NCBI GenBank assembly: GCA_005223375.1
Contig: RXOD01004834.1
Coordinates: 1 to 17,907, forward strand
Source: Amoebophrya sp. AT5.2
Taxonomy: Eukaryota; Sar; Dinophyceae; Syndiniales; Amoebophryaceae
Direction: 5' to 3'
Length of the DNA stretch: 17,907 nt
Positions 1 to 7,643 of this stretch are shown here, piece by piece (positions within the stretch are counted from its first letter, which is position 1; each line of letters starts with the position of its first letter). A program made the position numbers and the translations under genes. The notes beneath the pieces were generated by a model. The model saw nothing but the letters and a program-made list of their open reading frames with translations. It had not been told where the DNA came from and did not search any database.

Positions 1-949
1 GGCTTCGGGCTGTGGTCGTCGCCGCCTGGCTTCGGGCCGGGCTTACCTTCGGGTTTGCTCGCGGACAGCTGGAGGAAGAAGCTACCGGAGGGCTTCGACC
101 CCGGCGGCTTTCCCTCTGGCTTTGCGGACTTCAGCGACCCGAGCACAGCCCACAAGTCCCGCTTCAGCACGGCGTCGAAGCTGTGACCCGAAACCAGCTT
201 TTGTTGGATGAACGACAGCTGCCGCGCCGAAGATTCGTCGAGCAGGGCACCTGTGCGTGTAGTCCTTCTTTTCAACTCAGCAAGGGTCGTGTGAGAGAAA
301 TCGAAGAACTCGAGGAGCAGCTACAGTTGTCGAGGCGCATAGACGTCCACTTCGTCTTCCCCAACTTAAGTTCTGCTTGCAGCTCTTGCATACGCAAAGC
401 GCTGATTCTGACTCTGAGTTTCAGAACAAAGGATCGAATGAGCTAAACTGGCGTCAAATTCTCGCTGTGACTTACACCTCTTTTTTTTCGTAAATCGTCA
501 CTACCTCGCGTCTGCACTCCGCCCAGCACTTTCAGTGCTTTTCCCAGCGTTTCCAGTGTGTCTTGCGTCTCCCCCTGAAATTTTTCAGCGTCCGCCTTCT
601 CCTTCGCCCGCAGCTCAGTCATTTCAGCCAGCTCCTTGCCGTCTGCCGCGATCTTGCTCACCAAGTTTTTTATTTCCTCCGTCAGCGACGCGATCAGTCC
701 GGTCTGCTCGTCGATCTCTCCATTCAGCTTGCCGATTTTCTTCTGCGCGGCCTCCACCGCCGCGGACTTCTCGCCGCGGTTGCTCTTGCACCAGCACTCC
801 ATCTTCTTGAAGAGACGGTCGTCCTCCTTGGCTTCGGATTCCAAAGTGGTCTGCATCTCGGACAGCAGCTTTAGCACCTTCTTGATGGGGTTCTCGGCGG
901 CACGGGCCGCGAGAATGCCGCCAGTGGCGGCGAGAGGAAGCAGCCGCAT
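1..949 (-). CDS. Secreted coiled-coil protein of a dinoflagellate-abundant family; 2 exons visible, 3' end off the window
   Basis: Exon 1 starts at the ATG at 949. A hydrophobic leader (MRLLPLAATGGILAARA) looks like a signal peptide and is followed by ENPIKKVLKLLSEMQ. Next come a C-W-C motif (MECWCKSN), a long charged heptad-like coiled coil and the segment KALKVLGGVQTR. From memory this order (NPxRKV, CxC, coiled coil, LGK/GG) matches a very abundant uncharacterised secreted family in dinoflagellate transcriptomes. The frame hits a stop at 443, but a phase-1 intron joins it to an exon at 250 that reads GALLDESSARQLSFIQ, then FFLQLSASKPEG and Lys-Pro-Gly repeats up to the edge. Two donors fit: 477 (GTGTAAGT) or 504 (GTAGTG). 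Both give phase 1 and differ only by the insert SDDLRKKR. A donor-like GAAG|GTAAGC at 50-41 could end exon 2, but the Lys-Pro-Gly composition continues past it. Function is unknown; an extracellular or endomembrane location is inferred from the leader. Confidence 0.75.
251..477 (-). other. Intron of the secreted coiled-coil gene
   Basis: On the minus strand the intron begins GAG|GTGTAAGTC at 477 and ends ACGCACAG|GTG at 251. It is 227 nt, or 254 nt if the donor at 504 is used. Exon phases agree (G + GT gives Gly), and sequence on both sides has the low-complexity Lys/Ala/Gln style of the family. AGGTG occurs at both splice junctions, as a 5-nt direct repeat like the AG|G repeats described for dinoflagellate introns. 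Stops in all three frames and loss of coding character inside support an intron. Confidence 0.65.
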
Positions 950-1322
950 GGTGGTGGTATGGGGGGCTCTGAGTACCTACACCCGGTCCTATCGATACAA
1001 GGCGGCCGCCGTAGCTCCTCTACTGTTGAGAGAAGAACAAACCACGAGTGGGTTTTGTGACAATTGTACCTCAATTATAGCGTGGTCTGCGTGTGGGTGA
1101 TGTGCGTGTCGCGAACAAGCAACCTGCAACCCCATCGATGCCATGAACACCTCGTGGATTTTTGTGGCTATTCATGGGTAGGTAGTGCCGCTATTGCTTC
1201 GCTTCGATTCCTCGTGCCCAGAAGTTATCCTGTTTCGAATTACGGTGCCTGCCTGAGAGTCTGTGTATGATCTACTGCTGACAACTGCATGGCGACTTTT
1301 ACCTTCGCCCGGGCGCTCTTCG
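950..1322. other. Intergenic spacer, no gene seen
   Basis: This spacer of 373 bp lies between the stop of the cold-shock-like gene and the ATG of the secreted-protein gene. No tRNA-like T-loop, no credible ORF and no dinoflagellate spliced-leader motif was seen on either strand. It should contain the 3' untranslated region of one gene and the 5' untranslated region of the next. AG dinucleotides just upstream of the ATG (about 975-985 on the minus strand) could serve as trans-splice acceptors, but none has a strong pyrimidine tract. Confidence 0.5.
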
Positions 1323-3461
1323 TCATGTTGCCATGAGAAGCCTCCAATTTCTTATCATTGGTTCTTGCAGTCTATTCCATTCGACCCGCTCAAAATGGAC
1401 CTTGCTTCCACTTTTAATCGTCCCATCACTCGCGCGAAGGTCCATTCCCGCCCGATCTTCTTCCGGCGAAAGCTGGAAGAACGCATCGCCGCCCCACACG
1501 CTCTTCAGCATCGCTGAGCGGACAAAGCCATACTTTTTCTCCGGCCACCAGCGCGCAACTACGGCGATTTCCTCCTCCGGGCGCTCCTGCTGTTCTTGTT
1601 GATGTTCTGACTTTGGTATTGGTTTTACTGCTTGTTGTGCGGATGGGTCCAAACTCCCAGAGTTCTCACGTTGCGCTTTGACAAACCTTGAGAAGGTGGA
1701 GCTGCCGTTCTGCTGTGGTTTCGCGCCATTGCGGGGTAGAGGTACAAGTAGCGACGACGAAGATGTAGATGCTGATGCGGTACCAGCAGCAGGTGCAGCT
1801 GTAATGCTTCCCGCCGTTCCCGAGTTGTCAACGTTTTTGTTTGCAGGAGGAACAGGAAGTGGCACTATTCGCTTTTTCGCGAGATGTGCTGCATAGCTCG
1901 TAGGCGCCCGAGTCACGCTCACGGGCTGCTGGTGGAGCGTTCGGTTATGTCCGGAACCGCCCCGTGCGCCTCTAGTTCGTGTTCTGCTTGTTGTTCTGTT
2001 TTCAGCTAGGTTTCGCCCATCGTTATCGATTCTATCGTCCGCGGGCAATTGTTCCTGCTTGAGCTTCTTGTAATAGCGGAATGGGGACCGGGACCCGGAA
2101 CGCGAACGGGAACGGTTTCTGCCTCTATGCTCATCTCTTCCGCGAGTCGGCCGTTTGTGATCGTGCTGTTGGTATTCTTCCAGCGGCGACGCTACGCCTC
2201 CTCCCGGCGCCTCCTCGCTACCTCCTAGCGCCAGTAGTTCAACGCCTCCCTTCGGCAGTGGAGACAATGCGAAAGGATTGGCTTTCTTCTTCGGATCCGG
2301 CGCGGGTTCTTCTTGTGGCCGTTCTTCTTGCTCAGCGAGGAGAGCAGGAAAAACTGAAGCAGCATTGTCTTTCGAAGATTTCAGTTTTTTTCCGGCTGGT
2401 GATTTTTCGTCGTCAGAATCCGTGGGCAACTCGAACACTGTGACTCCACGAGAACTGCGCACGCGATCTCGCTTCAGTGTGGTGACCAACGTGGTGCCAT
2501 TCGCTATAAATGCAGAAGCAGAACTCGAAGCCACAGCCACACTCGTTTTCGACACGAAACTAGGAGCGCTAGCGGAAGCGGATGTTGGAGCTGCCCGAGC
2601 TTCCACCTTCTCCGGAACTACTCCAGCATGTCCATCTGGTAGTCCAGCAGCGAACGGGTTGGAGAATTTTTTCATCTTCCCGGTTCTCGTGCTAATCTCT
2701 CCACCCTCTCGCTGGGCGGCCGCTGCCGCAGCCTCCAGCTCCGTGGTTGCTCTCGTCGCTGCACCTTCTGCTTGTGCCGACGTACCTATTCCAGCGTCGT
2801 CCTTCAGCGCGGGGTCAACGCTTCGATCACCAGCAGCCCCCCTCTGTAGTTGGAGTATACTTCGCTGGCGTCTCTCTCTCTTCTCTTTTTCCTTCCTTCC
2901 GCCCCGTGGTCTCCTCTTTCCCGTCCTTGTATTAGTCGCGGCAGCACTTGTCGTCCTCGCGGTCGTAGTTTCCCTATCATTCGCCTCAGCCTCTTCGCCC
3001 ACATCTCGTGCTGACACGCTCCGCTCCCGCAGCTTGCTACTAGATGCACCTCCGAGACTTTGGCTGTCAGCATCTTCTTCGTCCACGACCGGCGGGACCG
3101 CGTGGTCTTCCTCCGAGTCGCTTTCTACCGCGTGGTTGGCGAAGGGATTGGTTCCCTTCCAAGTTGTAGCAGGTGCAGCACTTTTCGACTTCTTTGTCGT
3201 GTCTTGCTGCTCAGCAAGCTCGACTCTTTCCGCCGCTCGAGAGGTATCTTCGCCGGTAGTTAGACCACTGCTTGCGGTCGCAGAAGCGCGCTGGCGCCCG
3301 TGTTGGTGTTTCGACGACTCGATCGCGCGCGCAGGCCGGTCAGCTGCATCTAGGCCGTTTTCGATTTCGTCGTCATCCTCCACGACGATCACAAGAGAAT
3401 CATCCTCATCTTCCCCAAAATCGATCTCATCATGGTCGTCGGCCTGCAGCAAGTCAGACAT
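1323..3461 (-). CDS. Disordered acidic/RS-containing protein with three NPFA motifs and a C-terminal cold-shock-like domain
   Basis: A 712-codon ORF with an ATG at 3461; an in-frame TGA lies four codons upstream, which supports this start. The N-terminus is strongly acidic (DEIDFGEDEDD, VVEDDDEIENG). Most of the protein is low-complexity Ser/Ala/Glu/Arg, with an RS-type stretch (RNRSRSRSGSRSPFRYYKK) near residues 445-470. NPFA occurs three times, near residues 105, 268 and 395, each preceded by Lys. NPF is the classical EH-domain ligand, though that role is only inference here. At about residues 628-708 lies VARWWPEKKYGFV, then GGDAFFQLS, then SGSKVHFER and IRNWRLL. This resembles a cold-shock OB-fold, with KKYGFV in the place of RNP1 and DAFFQL in the place of RNP2. 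RNA or single-strand nucleic acid binding is therefore plausible. The domain is divergent, so the family call is moderate. Confidence 0.75.
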   Translation of the reverse strand: MSDLLQADDHDEIDFGEDEDDSLVIVVEDDDEIENGLDAADRPARAIESSKHQHGRQRASATASSGLTTGEDTSRAAERVELAEQQDTTKKSKSAAPATTWKGTNPFANHAVESDSEEDHAVPPVVDEEDADSQSLGGASSSKLRERSVSARDVGEEAEANDRETTTARTTSAAATNTRTGKRRPRGGRKEKEKRERRQRSILQLQRGAAGDRSVDPALKDDAGIGTSAQAEGAATRATTELEAAAAAAQREGGEISTRTGKMKKFSNPFAAGLPDGHAGVVPEKVEARAAPTSASASAPSFVSKTSVAVASSSASAFIANGTTLVTTLKRDRVRSSRGVTVFELPTDSDDEKSPAGKKLKSSKDNAASVFPALLAEQEERPQEEPAPDPKKKANPFALSPLPKGGVELLALGGSEEAPGGGVASPLEEYQQHDHKRPTRGRDEHRGRNRSRSRSGSRSPFRYYKKLKQEQLPADDRIDNDGRNLAENRTTSRTRTRGARGGSGHNRTLHQQPVSVTRAPTSYAAHLAKKRIVPLPVPPANKNVDNSGTAGSITAAPAAGTASASTSSSSLLVPLPRNGAKPQQNGSSTFSRFVKAQRENSGSLDPSAQQAVKPIPKSEHQQEQQERPEEEIAVVARWWPEKKYGFVRSAMLKSVWGGDAFFQLSPEEDRAGMDLRASDGTIKSGSKVHFERVEWNRLQEPMIRNWRLLMAT

Positions 3462-4103
3462 CGTTTTCAGTCACTTCTCTCGCGGCTTCTTCTCAAGAAG
3501 AAGAAGAGCCTGAACGTCGATGAAGATAGAATGCAACCCTACCGATCTAGCTGCAATCGAGGACTCATATATCGGGAACCTCACTCACTGTGTCACTGGG
3601 TTTTGTTCTTCTTTGCGCGGTCAGAGATGGAGAGACGAAAGAGAAAAACTAAAAAAAAATATATACACCGGCTTTGGCAAGCGGCGTTCACGTGGATGAT
3701 CCAGTTCGTTTCGTGCCTCCTAGTCCTATTTTTCCAGGAGCACAACTATACTACAACTGATGCTGAGGACCACAGCTGCACAACTCCAAACGCAAAGTCG
3801 ATGCCGGATGCGAATTACGATGAAGAACAACAGCACACGGTCACATTTTCATCTTGTAGTTTCTTTCACGTGCGACGTACGCACTCGCACGTCTCGTTGG
3901 AATTGGCTTTGACTTTGAGGCACTCGTTCTGAACAAAGTTGTACGCTGATCTTCGTTCAAGAAGAACAAGTACTAACAAATTATGTTGCTCTTGCTCGTC
4001 GCTCCTGCTCCTGCAGCCGCGACCTTAAAAAAAACAGCATTGCGACGTTGTCGTGGGCAGCCGGCGGCTCACCTTCAGTGTCTCTAGTTATCAACAACGC
4101 TAT
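3462..4103. other. Intergenic spacer with polypyrimidine-AG sites on the minus strand
   Basis: This 642 bp spacer separates the stop of the giant gene from the ATG of the cold-shock-like gene. No credible ORF or RNA gene was seen. Three minus-strand sites look like acceptors: TTTTTTTTAAG|G at 4034-4023, TTTTTTTTTAG at 3659-3649, and CTCTTCTTCTTCTTGAG near 3510-3494. A good donor, AAG|GTGAGC, lies at 4075-4067, so 4072-4024 could be a 49-nt intron in the 3' untranslated region. A perfect 8-bp inverted repeat (CTTCTTCT/AGAAGAAG, 2-nt loop) sits close to the ATG of the downstream gene. Confidence 0.5.
3649..3660 (-). promoter_or_regulatory. Candidate trans-splice acceptor for the cold-shock-like gene
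   Basis: On the minus strand ATATTTTTTTTTAG gives a long uninterrupted T tract ending in AG, about 190 nt upstream of the ATG at 3461. Dinoflagellate mRNAs generally receive a spliced leader at such sites. A second T-tract AG at 4025-4024 and a CT-rich tract near 3500 are competing candidates, so the site actually used cannot be decided from sequence. Confidence 0.35.
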
Positions 4104-7100
4104 TCATTGCTCCTCCATTGGGAGTGGCCCCACGGCGAGGGTTTTCGTCAGATTCACGTCACTACTTTCGACTTCCACCACGTTGTTGGCTACGTCTACA
4201 CCCCCCGCCCGCACTTTTCGAAACATCGGCCCCGCAACCTTCTTCACGAGCAGCCTCTTGTAGAAGGTGGTGGTCGTCGAACTTCGCGATTCACCAGCAC
4301 TTCTACCAGTACCAGCCAGTCTTTCCCTCCCGGTGAACCAGCCTTCCCAATCTAGCTCGAGGCCGAACAGCCTCCAAAGTTTTTCTTTTGCGCGCAGCTT
4401 CTGGGACTTGAGCAGTCCTAGGTCGACGTAGCGGCGCTTCACAGCCTCAATGCCGTCGTGCCAGCGGCCGCGTTGCCCGACGTACTCGAGCAGGTTCATT
4501 TTCCCGTCGGCCGCATCCCGCGGAAGCGAGGCGAACTCCAGATGCGTCGCGGTCGAGAAAGCCGGTCCTCGCGTGCGGCGGAGCAGGAGCTGGCACGTTT
4601 TCTCTTCCCCACCCCCCGCAGCCCGATGCAAAATTTTGTCCGAAGATGATTCCCCGTCGTTCACGAGTCGCTTCACGTCTTCGACGACTCCCAGCTCGCT
4701 GCCACCCTCCAGGAGGTGGCGTTTGGAGTCGACGATTGGATCCGTTTTTTTCCCCCGACCAGAGGACACTCTGTGCAGCACGAAATCCTCTTCGGCCAGC
4801 CCGTCCTCCACGAGCTCGTCGTCGACGGCCACGAGCCTATCCCCCAGCTGAACCGACCACTGCACCGCGAGCCCGAAGCGCGAGGTGAACCCCTCGACAA
4901 ACCCCCGTGTGTCCACGCGCATGCCGAGCGGGTATCTCTTATTCTCAATGAAGTTCGACGGCCTGGCCGCACCGGAGGCACTTATTTTCGCAGACCACGG
5001 CGGCGAAAAGAGGCTCTGCGGGGCCTCCACCTGGAGGTACGCAGCCGCGTACCGCCGCGGCAGAAACCGCATCGTGAACGCGAACCGACTGTCCTCAACG
5101 GTGGAAGTGGAACTAGCACCAGGAGCACCTCCACTTTTAATATTTCTTTTACCGTCCTGCTGGTTGAGCTCCGACTCAGACGCAGGACTACTACTGCTAC
5201 CTGCTGTCCCTGTCGCTCGGATGTCCTCCGCGTACTTCAGTTCCCTTTCGGCGCGCCTGATGATGCGGCGCACCAACAGCGCGTTGCACTTGTCGGCGAG
5301 CGCTTGTGCGTGCTGCTTGTAGTCAGCGACATTGAGTTGTTCATCACGGGATCTTTTTCCAGAAGCAGATGAGGTTGAAGCAAGGAAGCGCGTTACCGCT
5401 CTCTCCACATAATCCGAGACTCGGAAGCCGCACAGCCACAGCACCTCGTCGGAAATCTGGACCCCGGCGGAGTGCGCGAAAATGGAGACGAGGTTCGGAT
5501 CTGCATCTAGGTTCCTGTTTGGGTCTGCGTCGGTGTTCGACGTTCTCTGAAGCGGCGGGCGTAGCAAGGTGGCACCACCGGCCGCCCGCGAAGAAGTTGC
5601 TGTCTGCAGTGTCGCGACAGCAGCACCGCCACCAGGCCTCGTCGACCGTGATGGTGGGCCACGACCACCTGCCAGTATTCTTGTAATTGTTTCAAAAACA
5701 TCAACATGATCCCCCGCCTGACGCTGTTCTTTCCCGATGTCGAACTCGACCGGACGAGGTTTCGCGACGCTCAATACCCCGGTCGCATTGCGATCCAGCA
5801 CGGCGCCCTTCCACAGTTCCTCGTTTGCGTTCGGAAACCTCGAATGCGGGCGGAATTCCCGAATGTTCTTCTCGATCCAGTTTTTGTAGTGCACCGACAC
5901 CGTCCGCACTTGCTGCTCCGCTCCTCCCCGCAGCGCCTGCGCGATGACCTCATCCTCTGACAACGCCTCTTCTACTGCTGGCGACGGTGCGACGACCAGG
6001 TCGCCGCGTGCGGTCTCCCCGATTACCTCGCGGATCTCAGGGCCAGGAGGCGGCGGCTCCTGCACTTGGACCAGAAGGAATTGCGGGAGGAGCACTTGCG
6101 TGATCTGGTTCACCACGTTCTTCACCAGGCCGCCCACGTCCTCCTTCCCGGCGATGGAAACGGCCCCGATGCGGTCGGTCACGGCCAGCCGCGGCCGGCC
6201 TTTTTTGGTCTGCACCAGCTCGGTAACCTCAACATCCTCCTCCTCCGCATCTTCTTCCCGCCGCGCGGTTCCCCTCTTCACCCGGATCGCCGCCGCGAAC
6301 GGCAAGTCCGGAGCGGTTTTTTTTCGGATGTTCAACAGGACATTGAACAGATCCTCCGGTATATCCCGCAACCCGACCTCGACCACCTCGGTACTATCAT
6401 CGACGCGGCCGTGCCCTTTCTTCACCCTGACGATCTCGTCGAATAACGCGGCCGGTATGTCCACAGGCGGCTCGTCAGGCGGACGGGGGGGCGCGCCCCT
6501 CTTGATGCGGACTATCTCTACAAGGGGAGCGACGTCCGGAAGCTCTTTCTGCCTGATGTTCAGAACCAAGTTGAACAAACCCTCGGGGATATCGTGCATC
6601 GCGACTTCGATCGCGCCGTCTTCATCCTCATCCGGCACTCTTACGCCCTTCCGCCCCGTCGGCGTGTCCTCGCGACCATCTTTTCCTTTACCTTTCTTGA
6701 CGCCCTTTCGCCCCTCCGGCGTGTCGTCGCGACCACCTTTTCCTTTACCACCTTTCTTCGCGCCCTTTCGCCCCTCCGGCGTGTCGTCGCGACCACCTTT
6801 TCCTTTACCCCCTTTCTTCACGCCCTTTCGCCCCTCCGGCGTGTCCTCGCGACCATCTTTTCCTTTGCCACCTTTCTTCACGCCCTTTCGCCCCTCCGGC
6901 GTGTCGTCGCGACCTTCTCCACCTTTGGTTGATCGGTGTATTACCTCCTTCGGTTCCGCCTCATCCGACGAGGACGAGGACCGCATGTATATGCCCTCTC
7001 GAAGTCGCTCCGGAACATCTTCGGACGACGAGCCGGGATCATCCCTCGATCCTCTCTTGATCCGGAGAACAATCTCGTCGAATAGCGCGTCCGGAACGAG

Positions 7101-7643
7101 CACGGGCGGTTCGCCTTCTCGCGGGCGCAGGGGCGTGGCCCGCTGGATGCGGACCACCTCCGCGAAGGGAGTGCTTGGCGCGGAACGACTTCGGATGCGG
7201 TCGATCATGTGAAACACCGCGTCTGGCACCTCCCCCAGCGACACCTCCAGCACATCGGGAACGGGATCTCCTTTCCCTTTATTGATGTTCTTCCCTTTGC
7301 CTTTTACGCCTTTTCCTTTCATCTTTCCGGTCGCACCACCTTCTTCGGGCAGCTCGATGTCGTGTATCACGACGCCCTCGCGCCCCTCAGGGTCAGAGTC
7401 GTCCTCCATTACTCCGCGGCCACGGCCTTTCAGCACCTTGAGCACTTCATCGAACAGCGCGTCCGGCACCGGGACCAAGGGCGGCTCCCCAGCTGCGGCG
7501 GGGGCCCACTTCTTACCCTTAGACTTCCCTTTTCCACGACCCGTCGCCACCCTCGTCAGTACGGTGAGGTCGTCCTCCGTCTGGGCCTTGCCCTTGCCCT
7601 TGCCCTTCTTACGAATCGAAAGCACGTCGAGGGCCACCGGATC
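4104..7643 (-). CDS. Exon 3 of the giant gene: LF repeats, 20-aa tandem array, PDZ-like domain
   Basis: The frame is open from just after a TAA at about 7661 and reads DPVALDVLSIRKKGKGKGK without any ATG; the GTG at 7637 is not a convincing start. It continues the ALDVEVKR-KGKGK array at the end of exon 2. Six [VI]P-x-x-[LV]F-[DNH]-x-[IVL] repeats lie between 7470 and 6320, interrupted at 6915-6643 by a 60-bp tandem repeat. A central part (about 6200-5100) carries Pro-rich, acidic and Ser/Ala-rich sequence that I do not recognise. A PDZ-like domain lies at about 4960-4560. The end is a basic segment (FYKRLLVKKVAGPMFRKVR) followed by LPMEEQ and TGA. If intron B is wrong, this is a separate protein whose start is missing. 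Confidence 0.8.
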   Translation of the reverse strand, partial: DPVALDVLSIRKKGKGKGKAQTEDDLTVLTRVATGRGKGKSKGKKWAPAAAGEPPLVPVPDALFDEVLKVLKGRGRGVMEDDSDPEGREGVVIHDIELPEEGGATGKMKGKGVKGKGKNINKGKGDPVPDVLEVSLGEVPDAVFHMIDRIRSRSAPSTPFAEVVRIQRATPLRPREGEPPVLVPDALFDEIVLRIKRGSRDDPGSSSEDVPERLREGIYMRSSSSSDEAEPKEVIHRSTKGGEGRDDTPEGRKGVKKGGKGKDGREDTPEGRKGVKKGGKGKGGRDDTPEGRKGAKKGGKGKGGRDDTPEGRKGVKKGKGKDGREDTPTGRKGVRVPDEDEDGAIEVAMHDIPEGLFNLVLNIRQKELPDVAPLVEIVRIKRGAPPRPPDEPPVDIPAALFDEIVRVKKGHGRVDDSTEVVEVGLRDIPEDLFNVLLNIRKKTAPDLPFAAAIRVKRGTARREEDAEEEDVEVTELVQTKKGRPRLAVTDRIGAVSIAGKEDVGGLVKNVVNQITQVLLPQFLLVQVQEPPPPGPEIREVIGETARGDLVVAPSPAVEEALSEDEVIAQALRGGAEQQVRTVSVHYKNWIEKNIREFRPHSRFPNANEELWKGAVLDRNATGVLSVAKPRPVEFDIGKEQRQAGDHVDVFETITRILAGGRGPPSRSTRPGGGAAVATLQTATSSRAAGGATLLRPPLQRTSNTDADPNRNLDADPNLVSIFAHSAGVQISDEVLWLCGFRVSDYVERAVTRFLASTSSASGKRSRDEQLNVADYKQHAQALADKCNALLVRRIIRRAERELKYAEDIRATGTAGSSSSPASESELNQQDGKRNIKSGGAPGASSTSTVEDSRFAFTMRFLPRRYAAAYLQVEAPQSLFSPPWSAKISASGAARPSNFIENKRYPLGMRVDTRGFVEGFTSRFGLAVQWSVQLGDRLVAVDDELVEDGLAEEDFVLHRVSSGRGKKTDPIVDSKRHLLEGGSELGVVEDVKRLVNDGESSSDKILHRAAGGGEEKTCQLLLRRTRGPAFSTATHLEFASLPRDAADGKMNLLEYVGQRGRWHDGIEAVKRRYVDLGLLKSQKLRAKEKLWRLFGLELDWEGWFTGRERLAGTGRSAGESRSSTTTTFYKRLLVKKVAGPMFRKVRAGGVDVANNVVEVESSDVNLTKTLAVGPLPMEEQ

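Noticed and set aside
2278..3513. 411-codon plus-strand ORF
   Set aside because: Ser/Ala/Val-rich shadow of the disordered protein at 1323-3461; no start context or domain.
3462..4103. Joining the giant gene to the cold-shock-like gene
   Set aside because: The downstream gene has an ATG preceded by an in-frame stop, and no protein motif is shared across the gap.
6643..6915. CRISPR-like array
   Set aside because: Units are contiguous with no unique spacers, in frame, and encode protein.
5944..7212. 422-codon plus-strand ORF with PFRPSGVSSRP repeats
   Set aside because: The repeats are the antisense of the 60-bp tandem repeat in exon 3. No independent coding evidence was seen.
7635..7637. 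GTG start for a separate gene at 7637-4104
   Set aside because: GTG starts are not normal for eukaryotic nuclear genes, and the frame continues upstream to a phase-matched acceptor.
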